Of a stretch of DNA of 64,000 nucleotides, positions 9,201-19,794 are shown in pieces. Position 1 is the stretch's first letter. Each line of letters starts with the position of its first letter. Origin of the DNA: Spinacia oleracea (lineage: Eukaryota; Streptophyta; Magnoliopsida; Caryophyllales; Amaranthaceae); contig NC_079489.1 of assembly GCF_020520425.1 (NCBI RefSeq), positions 20,050,001 to 20,114,000 on the forward strand. Reading direction: 5' to 3'. The notes under the pieces are model-generated. The model saw nothing but the letters and a program-made list of their open reading frames with translations, searched no databases and was not told the origin of the DNA. The translations under genes were made by a program, and so were the position numbers.

Positions 9201-12182
9201 CTAAACGGGACTCACCCACTTAGAATCAGACACAGCATACACTATACCCGCATCAAGCAATTTCATAACTTCAGCTTTTACAACATCTTGCATGACAGGG
9301 TTCAAACGACGCTGGGGTTGGATGCATGGTTTATGATTCTCATCTAGATGTATCCTATGCATACAAAAGTCAGGGCTAATACCCTTTAAATCATCAATAC
9401 TGTACCCAATGGCCTTTTTGTGCCTTTTAAACACAATAAGAAGTTGGGATAACTGGTCTGCATCAAGTGCAGTACTGACGATCACAGGGCAAAGTTGTTC
9501 ATTATCTAAAAACGCATACTTAAGGTTAGCAGGAAGAGGCTTAAGTTCGGGTTTCTTTACCTCTTTAACAGAACAAACCGGCCGAACTAACCTCTTCAAT
9601 TTGATGCTCTCCGGCTCAGATTCTCCACCATTAAGAGCCAACTTTAGAGCATCCACTTCAGCACTCCAAGAACTGCTATCACCTGCAGAAGACTCACAAC
9701 AAAGCACTGCCTCCAAAGGGTCTCTTTCGAGAGCTTGGGAGACGTTATCACGAGTAATAAGGTCAACTACATCTATGCGATAGCATTGTTCCTCCTCTAG
9801 CATGGGACTTTTTAAAGCACTGTTTAGATTGAAAGTCACCTTATCATCCCCAACAGACAATGTCAATTTCCCACTTTTAACATCAATTACCGCCCCCGCC
9901 GTGTGAAGGAAGGGTCTACCTAAGATTATGGGAATTTGAGAATCCTCCTGCATGTCTAATACTACAAAGTCTACAGGTATATAGAATTTACCTACTCTAA
10001 CAGGGACGTCCTCTAAAACACCTAAGGGGTATTTGACAGAACGGTCGGCCATTTGTAGAGTGATATTGGTAACCTTAAGCTCACCCATATTCAGTTTAGT
10101 ACAGACAGACAAAGGCATGACAGACACACTAGCACCTAGATCACATAAAGCTTTATCAATAAATACGGTGCCAATGTTACATGGGATGGAAAAACTTCCG
10201 GGGTCCTTAAGTTTAGGTGGAGACTTGTTTTGCAAATAAGCACTACATTCCTCAGTAAAAGCTACAGTCTCTACCTCACAAAAAGCACGTTTTCTGGTCA
10301 AAATATCTTTCATGAATTTAGCATAAGCAGGAACCTGTAAAATTAATTCAGTAAAAGGAACCGTTACCTGCAAATTTTTGACCACTTCCAAGAATCTGCC
10401 AAACTGCTTGTCTAGCTTATTCTTGAGTTGTCGGTTTGGGAAGGGGAGTGCAATAGGTGGTACTTGAATATCCGCCCCCTTCTTGACCTCAGTTGTAGCC
10501 TCATTCTCATTGACTACCTTTTCAATTTCCTTTTCACCCATAACTATTTTCGGGATTTCCTCACTGACCAGATCACTAACAGACACCCCAGAATCAACCT
10601 CAACCGGCATAGAAGGACCATCATAATCCCTACCACTCCTCAATGTAATTGCATTAGCAGTCTCCCTATTTTCGGGCTGTGAAGGAAGTTGGCCTGGTGG
10701 CCTCCCTGCAATAGTAGTAGCCATCTGTGCCAACTGTGTATCAATGATCTTGTTATGAGCAGTAAGAGCATCGATTTTTGCATCCTTTTCACTTAGAGAT
10801 TTTTGCATTTGTAGCATCATGTTTCTCATCTCTACTAGCATAGGGTCAGGCTGTGTGGCTTGAGGTTGTGGTTGTGGGGGTGATGTGTGTTGTCTAGAGA
10901 ACCCAGGTGGCCCACTAGACTGTTGGTTGTAGTTGTTTCGGGGTTGGTAAGATTGTTGGTGTGGGGGTTGATATGGTTGTGGTGGTGGATGTTGAACTTG
11001 GTGAGGGTTTTGGATATTATTGCTACTGTAGGAAAGCAGAGGGTTATTTTTGTAGCCCTCATTGTAAGAGTTGGAGAATGGGTTGTTTTGTTTGTAGGAT
11101 TGAAATGCATTACATTGTTCAATAGAGCTTCTACATTCCTGTGCATAATGACCAGACATTCCACAACTTTCACAAATAGTAGTAGGTTGGGCACTTATAG
11201 CAGCTACACTAACAGGTTGGGCAGATTGAGCATTGGCCGCTTGCATATTATCGAACTTATAATGTAAAGCAGTCAATTGGGCAGTTAATTGTTCAATAGA
11301 ATTTAAATCATGCTTACCACCCTTGTTAGATAGACCTCTAGGATTTCCATACTGGGCATTGTGAATGGCTAACTCCTCAATCACCTCCATAGCTCTAGGC
11401 ACCTCAAGTTGCATGAACCTCCCACTGGCAGCTGAATCCAACAAACATCTAGACTCATTGCCCATACCATTATAAAACTGCTGAATCAAGAACCAATCTT
11501 CCAAACCATGGTGCGGGCATTCTCTTTGCAAATCCTTGAATCTCTCCCAAACCTCGAACAAACTCTCATCCGCTTGTTGTGAGATACCTAATATCTGACC
11601 CCTCAGACGAGCCGTTTTCTCAGGTGGAAAATATTTAACATAAAAAGCAAAAGCCAAGGATTCCCAATTATTGATTTTCAAAGCCGCCCGATTCAACCCA
11701 TTAATCCACAGTTTAGCTTTCCCACTCAAAGAGAACGGGAAAAGTATCTCCATAGTCTGCTCCGGAGTCAATCCCTTTTGCTTGATGGTGGAGCAATATT
11801 GGATAAAGGACTGAATGTGAAGATTCGGATCTTCACCTGGTTCCCCACCGTACTGGCGTCTCTCGATCATGTTAATCAATGCAGGCTCAATCTTGAAGGT
11901 CTCAGCTGCAATAGAAGGCATGATCGCCTTTGGTAGCACGGACAGACTTGGCTTAGAATAGTCCGTAAGCCGTGGGGTAGGTGGCGGTATCAGATTTTCG
12001 TCACCCATCTCTATCTCTGAAACTGAATCTGTATCTGAAGGAAAAAGATCGCCAATATTATGATCAGAATCAGAGTTATTCCCACACTGTGCAATGAAAG
12101 TTCTTCGTCTACGAAAGGTTCTTTCGGGCTCAGGATCGAATGGAGTAAGATTACTAGTACCTACGGTCCTGGGCATAGACAA
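9201..12182 (-). CDS. Athila gag-protease (N-terminal part of gag-pol)
   Basis: 993 aa. The retrotransposon gag domain spans about residues 110-260. A CCHC zinc knuckle, CESCGMSGHYAQEC, is near residue 336, followed by a Pro/Gln-rich linker. The aspartic protease site ALCDLGASVSVMPL is near residue 680, with the second motif ILGRPFLHTAGAVID about 70 residues later. The end reads into the start of RT (SKWVSPV), where the TAG stop falls. Gag and protease are therefore intact, but normal production of RT and integrase would need suppression of that stop. Confidence 0.92.
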   Translation of the reverse strand: MSMPRTVGTSNLTPFDPEPERTFRRRRTFIAQCGNNSDSDHNIGDLFPSDTDSVSEIEMGDENLIPPPTPRLTDYSKPSLSVLPKAIMPSIAAETFKIEPALINMIERRQYGGEPGEDPNLHIQSFIQYCSTIKQKGLTPEQTMEILFPFSLSGKAKLWINGLNRAALKINNWESLAFAFYVKYFPPEKTARLRGQILGISQQADESLFEVWERFKDLQRECPHHGLEDWFLIQQFYNGMGNESRCLLDSAASGRFMQLEVPRAMEVIEELAIHNAQYGNPRGLSNKGGKHDLNSIEQLTAQLTALHYKFDNMQAANAQSAQPVSVAAISAQPTTICESCGMSGHYAQECRSSIEQCNAFQSYKQNNPFSNSYNEGYKNNPLLSYSSNNIQNPHQVQHPPPQPYQPPHQQSYQPRNNYNQQSSGPPGFSRQHTSPPQPQPQATQPDPMLVEMRNMMLQMQKSLSEKDAKIDALTAHNKIIDTQLAQMATTIAGRPPGQLPSQPENRETANAITLRSGRDYDGPSMPVEVDSGVSVSDLVSEEIPKIVMGEKEIEKVVNENEATTEVKKGADIQVPPIALPFPNRQLKNKLDKQFGRFLEVVKNLQVTVPFTELILQVPAYAKFMKDILTRKRAFCEVETVAFTEECSAYLQNKSPPKLKDPGSFSIPCNIGTVFIDKALCDLGASVSVMPLSVCTKLNMGELKVTNITLQMADRSVKYPLGVLEDVPVRVGKFYIPVDFVVLDMQEDSQIPIILGRPFLHTAGAVIDVKSGKLTLSVGDDKVTFNLNSALKSPMLEEEQCYRIDVVDLITRDNVSQALERDPLEAVLCCESSAGDSSSWSAEVDALKLALNGGESEPESIKLKRLVRPVCSVKEVKKPELKPLPANLKYAFLDNEQLCPVIVSTALDADQLSQLLIVFKRHKKAIGYSIDDLKGISPDFCMHRIHLDENHKPCIQPQRRLNPVMQDVVKAEVMKLLDAGIVYAVSDSKWVSPV

Positions 12183-12287
12183 AGACTACAAAACAATGTG
12201 AGATCCGGTCTCAAGGAACGTGAGTTCCTTGAGTAGTAACAAACAATAATCTAGGATAAGCAATCAACAACAGAAAATAAAACCGTC

Positions 12288-12305
12288 TCCCCGGCAACGG
12301 CGCCA
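12288..12305 (-). other. Primer-binding site of element B (tRNA-Asp type)
   Basis: The minus strand reads TGGCGCCGTTGCCGGGGA, five bases inside the 5' LTR. This is the primer site known for Athila elements, complementary to the 3' end of tRNA-Asp. Confidence 0.88.
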
Positions 12306-12310
12306 AAGTT

Positions 12311-13787
12311 TGACAGGCTAAAGTCGTATTACCTAATCAAAAATAACCTAAGGTCCACTAGCTAGGTAGCAAGGGAAGTCAGGATCGAATCCACAGGGAA
12401 ACAGTGTTCTTTTCTACTATTAATCAACTAAATTAGACTATTGGGAAACAAGAATTGGTTGGTTTGTATGCTAAGACTACGAACGATAATTACACAATTA
12501 AGAATTCAGGAATTAAAGGATCTAGGGCATAGGTTCACCAACAAATGACAATCCAAGACGATAAACAATCACAATAATCAACAAAAGAATCAATTAGACT
12601 AGCATGCTCTCTCGAATCGATACTAATCATAGACTTAGAATTAACGGGCTCTCGCTACGTATTAATCCTAATTCCACCTATTGACACAAGCCTAAACATC
12701 AAATTGCATCTCTCGAATCTTAACTTGATATTGCCAAACTACCACAATTAAACCTGTGCAAATCTAATTGTATAGTAATAATAACCAATCAATAGGAATT
12801 AATTTCAATGGCAACAATCACAATTATTCAATGTCCCTTCATGTTATTCATGGATCCCCAAACCCTAGAAATTAGACTACTCAAGCATATTAACAATAAG
12901 CAAAGCAATTGGCATGATTGAAAACATAATTAAAGCTTAAACAAAGAATTGAAATAAGGAATAATACCTAATTGAAGAACAATGGTAAATGAAAGCTTCA
13001 ATTTTTGATTGAAAATAAACTAAGTGTTTAGAACACATTAGAGAGAAAAATTAAGCTTAGAGAGATAAACTAAGTGTTTTAATACTAGGATATGAGATAA
13101 TTAAGTCCCCCACTAAATTAACAAAGGCTATATTTATAGTTTAGCCTAAAAACATAAGGAAAAACCGGAAAAAAAATAAAGAAGGACGCGCGCGCACAGC
13201 GCCTTGGGTTGTCGTCGCCCGGTCGGGCGGCTCTCCGCCCGACGGGCGAGAAGCTCGAAGTCCGCCCGACGGGCGCAGGGCTGCCCGACGGGCGTAGGGC
13301 GACTTTCTGGAAACCTTCTCCGCGCGCCCGGTCGGGCGGCTCTCGCCCGTCGGGCGGAGAGCGATTTCTGCTGCTGCTACTTCTGATGGGCGCCCGGTGG
13401 GCACAGGGCGAAACTCCGCCCGTCGGGCGCCCTCTGACGAACTGTTCCTCTGCTTGCTCGCCCGATGGGCGAGGGGCAATCCACCGGGCGGAGGGCTAAG
13501 TGATCCGCCCTTCGTCCACAACACCGAGTCTAACTTACGGGGCTTGATCATGAATATCTAGGGCTCCCGTAAGTCGACAAAAGTCGTCCCGAACTCCCTC
13601 GGGATCCTGTAGTGGCCTAAATAATCAAGAAACGGGACTAAAAAGACCAATTTCTCACTAAGTATTCCTGAAACTCACGGCACACTAAAATACACAGATT
13701 AGTACTAAAATGGCTCCTAGGAGCTCATTTGACGCATAAAAGTACTAAGGGACGGGGGTGAAAATATTATATAAAACGCACATATCA
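12311..13787 (-). repeat. 5' LTR of Athila element B
   Basis: This 1477-bp LTR has TG...CA ends. A TATAAATA box lies on the minus strand at 13131-13138. It contains a GC-palindrome block (13214-13495). Segment 13304-13647 is absent from the other LTR, and GAC stands at both edges (13301-13303 and 13645-13647). Confidence 0.94.
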
Positions 13788-14608
13788 CTTCTCCCTTGCA
13801 CCAAATGGTTAAACTTAACCATAACGGGGTAATACTAGAAATCCGCGCCCCTCCTCTCGACGTCAGTTGTACTATGGTTGGAACGGCCGAAACTGCAGAC
13901 GACCTTTATGGGTTTCAAATGGAAGAAACAATCCAGTTCATCGAAGATTATGATCCAGCATTCCTAGACCCGCATGCATCCCGAGTCATCCCTAGAATGC
14001 TGTTAGCTCAAGGTTATTTCCCAGGAACCCCATTGGGCATAAGGAAGAAGGAATACACATTCCACCCTTTTCCCGACAAATCTACTCCCTTTGGCTTAGG
14101 TTATGAACCAACGGAGGAAGATATTGCTGACCGCCTGTCTAGGCTACGCCTTAACAAAGCCAAACAAACCACCCTCCTTCCCCCATATCAAAGGACCCTT
14201 AACGGGATGTTCGTTCGGGAAGGAGAAGAACACCCATGTTGTGATTTCCCTGAACCCTTCGTTCAGGATGGCTTGCTAAAACCCGGATTTGAAATTTTCC
14301 ATGACTGCCACACCTTGGATGAGGCACCCTACCTCACCAAGACTAAAACAGCTGAAATATTGGACAACCAGGCTCTATGGACATTGTTTAACGAATCGAG
14401 GCCTATGGAGAACGAGACTATGATGACTACCCTAGCTTTACAAGATGAAGGTTTCGATCCAACCCGGTTAATCTCTCCTGCATCAACACTAGAAGAGGTC
14501 GAGAACGGATGGATGAAGACATATCAGTGGGTCAACGCAAAAGGAATGGAATTCAAGATGAGTACCGGTGAAGGACCGAAGTTTTATGAGACTAAACCCC
14601 AGGCTTGA
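13788..14608 (+). pseudogene. C-terminal part of element A gag-protease
   Basis: Coding resumes directly after the Athila right target duplication, in the sense LHQMVKLNHNGVILEIR, which continues the retropepsin fold interrupted at 1618. The frame stays open to a stop at 14606-14608 (ending FYETKPQA). The roughly 270 residues after the protease contain no RT motif. This looks like the full C-terminal extension of a gag-protease-only element rather than the start of pol. Confidence 0.75.
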
Positions 14609-15924
14609 GCCACATAGAGCACCATTGGTAAAAAGCGCCTAAGTTCTTTAGATTGATAGAAAAAATAATAGAGACTTTAGATGGTCCTAAGGCCCCTTAG
14701 AATATGGGTCAGTTTTATTTCAAGTGTGTTTTCCTTACTTTCCGAATCAATAAAGGCGTAATATTTCTCCTAAAATTTTTATTCTAACACTAAATAAACA
14801 CCAAATGTACTTGCAAAATACAAAAATAAAGAGGCGGCCCACTCTAGGCCCAACAAACAAAGCCCACTCGGTTTTGAAATAGTGCCATGGGAACCAATTC
14901 CCGAAACCCACAAAATAAACCACACTATCCCATTCATATCCCCAAAACCTAAAAAGCCAACCAGTGTCATCATAAGAGCCAATCCATGCAACCCAAAATC
15001 AAAGGAAATGAAAATCCAAAACAATGCAAATGTTACCAAAAAAAACAGATTCATAAAACATAGATTCCATCATACCCTTCACTAACAACCCACCTCCAAA
15101 GCCTACACAAAGATCTTCATAAATTCCGCACCCTAACTCCATTTTCAAAACTGTTTTGAGTCACCAATAGAAAAAATTAATCTGGACAAAAATGTGTTTC
15201 ACGCTAACAATTAAAAAAGCCTCCAAAATAGCCTCAAAATTAACTTTAAATACGAAGCAAAATATCAAGGCACAAAAAAACGAAATAGAAATAAACGCAA
15301 GAACATGTGAAGCAAAGCGTCAAAAATTGACCGCCCAAGTCATTTTCAGCGCCCAGGGCTGGGCGCCGGAATTTCTGACGCCCCAGCCTAGGCGTTGAAA
15401 CTCTCTGCCTGCCAAAAGTTTTCTTTTCAGAAGTGCTCGTCATTTTATCCGCACACAACGGAAAAATAACGAACACTTGGGGGGTACAGTACGTATCCAA
15501 ATAGGCTTACCAACCAAGAATATAGCCATACAAATTAGTCGAATTTCGAATTTCATATTTTACACGACTTATGGCAAAAAAAATGGCAGATGAAAATAAT
15601 GATAATACTTCACTCATTTGACCGACTAAGTAATACGTTTCCACCTCATGGCATATCTACCGAAATCCGGCATACTAGAACTAAATCAAAAGCAGAACTA
15701 CGCGCGACCTGATTCTGACAAGATACGTAGGAAATCCTTACCAAGGATTCGGTCCAAATAATAAAAAAAAATATTCTTTGTGCAAAAAAGTGTTAGACAT
15801 ATAAAATACATAAAAAAGAGGAGAAACAAAAATAAAAATAATAAGAAGGAAAACAGAGTGCTAAAAATAAAAACAAACACGACTGAAATAAATAGAGGGC
15901 ACCTACACCCTAGCAAGAACTACA
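14609..15924 (+). other. Non-coding spacer of element A
   Basis: AT-rich, with no credible ORF. It holds one palindromic doublet module (15345-15400). Two stretches, about 15421-15520 and 15698-15755, have clear counterparts in element C (about 54590-54680 and 54849-54915). Confidence 0.65.
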
Positions 15925-17729
15925 CTACTCTAGTTCTTCTGGATCATCAAATAAAGTCTTGTAGAGGGCAATATTCGCAGGATCCACTCCCACAGTCCTC
16001 TGCGCTGCCCCAATGTCAATCTCCATGAGAACCGGCTCCTGGACACTAACTTCCAAAGATGCCAAGGCTTCAGAAACGTTCTCAGTTATAGCCCGCTCAG
16101 CCTCGAGGGCACAGGCAATGGTGGGAGAAGGATTATTATCATCAATTAGACTAGCCACTGTTTCTACAGGCGGCTGAGCCTTCCTAACCCATACATTATT
16201 TCGGCGACGATCTCCGCGAGAGCTTGCATTTCTTTTAACAACAGCAGGCCCCTTCATGTTAGGCATCTTTTTAGGCCTGAAATTGGAACGGGGAGGAACT
16301 TCCTTTCGCTTTCGATCAGGACGAGCTTTCACAGTCTTAATACTATAGGTACGAGGTCTGGCAGAATCAGGACCCTCATACTTAACACGAATACGAGGTA
16401 TCAAAAGCTCAGCCGGCTCCCCATTTCGAGCCTCGGTCCTCACATCTTTGTTACCAGAGCTCATCCACAACTTGTAGTTTTCAGAAAGACCCATAAAGCC
16501 ATTTGTAGCTACGGCCCAACGCGGGAGACCATCATAATACTTAGCCCACGCTGAGACCCGTGTTTGTGAAAAGGCCGCTACCTTAGGGGGTACCGTATCA
16601 GAAAAGGGGATAGTCTGCCTTAAACCATATTGACGCATGACTCGGTAAGGGAAAATATAAATGGGACGAGATAACCCCAACAAAGAAACATAAACCGATA
16701 CATCAGAACCCCCTGTCATAGTAGTCAAACCCCACCATGGTACCACCCACTTAATAGAACAAATACCATAAGTAAAAAAGGAGGTCCATTCGGCCTCGTC
16801 CTGGCCTTGGTGCAAGTATTTTCGGTTACCCAGAGCTATAGGGCGATAATGTTTAGGATCGGCAGGAGCTTCCAAAAGTCTAAGCCGTTCCGCAAGCCAA
16901 ATCTGCAAAAACAGGTACGATCGAGTCAAAAGAATGAAAAGAAAGAAAAAACGGTTCCTGGGGCGCAGTTTCAACGCCCAGGACCAGGCGCTGAAAATTC
17001 CAGCGCCCAGCCCTGGGCGCTGAAACTCAGCCCCAGGCAAAAAGAAATATATGCAAAAGGAACGTGTACGCGCGCAAAATCGATTACCTGCAGTAATAGG
17101 GGGCTTCCCTTAAAATGTTCAGATTTGGCATCCTTCTTCAGCTCATCCGCACTCAGCAAAGTCTCGGCAACAACCAGCAGCATAATAGAATAACAACTTT
17201 CCATCTGGCTAATCAAGGGGATCAACCTTATGTCACCGAACTCACCATTGTTATTCGACAGCAAATAATGATTCAACAAGCAAAATACAAGGGCTCGAAT
17301 ATTCAATTTCTGTTCGGTCATATTCTTACTAGGCCTAAAATGATGTTTTACAAGTTTTGCCAAGTTAACCTTATCATCTACAACAATTTCAGCAAACATG
17401 TTATCATCTAGCCCTAGGAAAGCCCTTATGGTTATTTTACCCTCTTCAACGGTGCCAGGGGTAACAGGAGTAGCATTAGTAGGATAACCAAGGATTGCAG
17501 CAAATTCATCGGGCAAAGGACATATTTCATTGCCCCGAAAGGAAAAAACATGATGATCGGAGTCCCAAAAGCTTAGGGCAGCATGCAGAAAGTTATAATC
17601 AATATTAATTTGTTGTAAGCCTAAAAGTGCCTCTAAAAGGTATTCTTTTAACAAAGCTTTTTCTGTGGGAGTAAGGGCCCGTAGCCAACGCCTAACAGTC
17701 CGTTGGAGTGAGAAAGTAGGGATCGACAT
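15925..17729 (-). CDS. Antisense two-exon plant-mobile-domain-like protein in element A
   Basis: Exon 1 is 17729-17088 and exon 2 is 16902-15925. The 185-bp intron has GT at 17087-17086 and AG at 16904-16903. The phase is preserved (LLLQ then IWLAERL), giving 539 aa without an internal stop. The N-terminal half (RWLRALTPTEKALLKEYLL; FWDSDHHVFSFRGNEICPLP; PDEFAAILGYP) resembles the plant mobile domain / aminotransferase-like and related DUF families. The C-terminus is basic (PDRKRKEVPPRSNFRPKK), then acidic. Antisense ORFs with this type of domain occur in Tat-lineage elements as far as I recall. The function is unknown; a role in silencing evasion or transcription would be speculation. The intact frame suggests recent selection or recent transposition. 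Confidence 0.7.
16903..17087 (-). other. Intron of the antisense gene, containing a palindromic doublet
   Basis: Donor CAG/GTAATC and acceptor TTTTTGCAG/AT on the minus strand restore one long frame. The intron holds a GCGCCCAG...CTGGGCGC palindrome pair (16969-17026). Confidence 0.7.
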
Positions 17730-19794
17730 GGTAAAAGCAGTGAATAATTAGAGCACAGCAAAAGGAGAGAAAGAATTTGAGAGTGGTGGAAAATAAGGAC
17801 GTACCTAGCCCCTATATATAGCTGAACGCACCCAATGACATCCTGATCCCATTCGGAAACGTGTTAGGAAATCCGAAAATCAAATATTACCAGGAAAGGA
17901 CTTTCAGTGCCCACGCCTAGGCGCCGAAATGTTTAACGCCTGAACTTGGGCGCCGAAAATGCAGCCCGAGGCCCAGATTTCACAAAACACGGAACAGGAA
18001 AGGACTTAAGACCGTGTTGCTAAACACGAGGCCCTATTGCAAGTAAGATCAAGCCCAAAGCATCTTTAGCTCCCAAATAAGCAAAAAATATAACATTAAA
18101 ACTTGGTTGAAACTTAGACTCGTCTCAGAAAATGCTTATGTACACTTTTAAAAAAAAAACAAGTTAAATATCATGGTCATTCTTCGAAACACCAAAAATA
18201 TGTGTCGTCAAGTCATTGGTTTTCCAAAAAATGTTTGTCTGTCAAAGGGTCAATCCGGGCCAAGCTAAAACCGGATGTCGCCTGAAAACTAAAGTCGTAC
18301 TCCACGGCTTCGCTAAAGTAGCACACTACTATAGAAGGTCGCTCGCACATACGAGCATGACCCCAAACATGATTACAAGATGCGAAAAACAATCGACGAG
18401 CCCCAGTGCTTGGGGGCTCGCGAAAAAATAGACTCTAACGAGGAGCGCACGATCAAAATCACATTCCCGGACTGCGCCATACACCATATCATGTTTGGAT
18501 ATCTCAAAAAAGAACAACAACAGGTTCGACCTCATCGAAAGGACGTCACTGACACTTGTGCACGGTCCTCTGATCAAAGACCAAGTCGAGCTGTAAAAAC
18601 TAGCTCAAAATCACGAAAGCGGACGGTCGCAAGACAAAGATCCGTCTGAACACGTTGTCAGCCCACGTTTAGGTTACAACTAAATTCGAGCATCCCTCGA
18701 AAGAATTCGCTCTTGCAAGAATGAATAAAAAGAAATTCTCAAAATAAATCACAAAGAACCAAAGAAATAGGAACTTGCCCATCTTCAGTCGGCAAGATCG
18801 CGTCACAAACCGCGCGAGTTCCCAAATCGAAAAAAAAACGAATTCAGGGACGTCCACCCTCAGCGGACAGGGCTCGCCCACCCTCAGCGGGCGGGGTCTG
18901 CGTCACTAGCCGCGCAGGTCCTCAGTTTTCGAAAAAATAAAGTCTTCAAAATTAAAATAGGCTCGCCATCTTCAGCCGGCGGGGTCTACGGCGCAAACCA
19001 CGTAGGTCCTTAATTTCAAAAAAGCAAAACAAATTTCAAAATAGATTCGTCCACTTCTATCGGACGGGGTGTCCACCCTTAGCGGACAAGGTTTGCCATC
19101 TTTAGCCGGCGGGGTCTACGTCACAAACCGTGTAGGTCCTTATTTTCAAATTTCAAAAACAGATTCGTCCACTTCTATCGGACGGGGTGTCCACCCTTAG
19201 CGGACAGGCTCGCCATCTTTAGCCGGCGGGGTCTGCGCCATTAAACCGTGCAGGTCCTTAGTCGCTGCAGCGATAACTTTTGCTGGATTTTCCTTCGTTT
19301 TACGTCCTATAAAAACAAGGGTGCTGGATTTTCCTTCGTTTTACGTCCTATAAAAACAAGGGTGCTGGATTTTCCTTCGTTTTACGTCCTATAAAACAAG
19401 GGGGTTTTCTCGTTTAACTAGCCTTGAAAATGAGAATCTTTAAAAATATTTTACCTCGTGATTGGGCTTGGCCAGGCTCAATTACACTTTATAGCTTTGA
19501 TTTCGAAAACATCTGTAGCTACTCCCAATGACAGAGTGAGGGAGTTTCTACCCACCTTTAGATTCTTCCAATGACAAAGTGAGGAAGTTTCTATACTATC
19601 AGTTGACAAATCCCAATGACACGTGAGGGATATGTCGACACTTCAAGTGATGACCCTTAAGTCAAATGTTATCACTCGGGGGCTCGTGAGACCCTCGCAA
19701 AACAGGTCACATACACCATGGCTTGTGTGACGCACTCCGTCTAAATACTTTGACCATCGTCTTACTCCAAGACTCAGTCAAAGTGGGGGCTAAC
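17730..19794 (+). other. 3' non-coding region of element A with tandem arrays and polypurine tract
   Basis: Contains a palindromic doublet (17897-17963), and segments shared with element C at 57650-59039. It has a divergent tandem array of about 60-bp units built on GTCCACCCTTAGCGGAC and GCCGGCGGGGTCTACG motifs (18836-19262). Three 41-bp repeats starting TGCTGGATTTTCCTTCG follow (19281-19403). The purine run AAAGTGGGGG before the LTR is the polypurine tract. Confidence 0.75.

Larger units (their letters stand above)
1619..13787 (-). mobile_element. Element B: complete Athila-type Ty3/gypsy retrotransposon
   Basis: This 12.2-kb element reads on the minus strand. It has a 5' LTR (12311-13787), a tRNA-Asp primer site (12288-12305), gag-protease-RT-RNase H-integrase in one frame (12182-6654, one stop), an env-like ORF (5795-4335), a long 3' untranslated region, a polypurine tract (2752-2766) and a 3' LTR (1619-2751). 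Both ends are TG...CA and the target duplication is CTTCT. It splits the protease of element A. By eye the LTRs differ at about a dozen positions over 1.13 kb, plus one 344-bp indel, so the insertion is young (a few hundred thousand years at 1.3e-8 substitutions per site per year). Confidence 0.95.

Noticed and set aside
13141..13551. ORFs through the GC palindrome block, also 2426-2649 and 13204-13499
   Set aside because: The repeated ARRAALRPSG-type residues come from reading the palindromes, not from coding selection.
18836..19262. CRISPR-like array of spaced repeats
   Set aside because: Diverged tandem units of a plant retrotransposon spacer, shared with element C; no regular spacers and wrong organism type.
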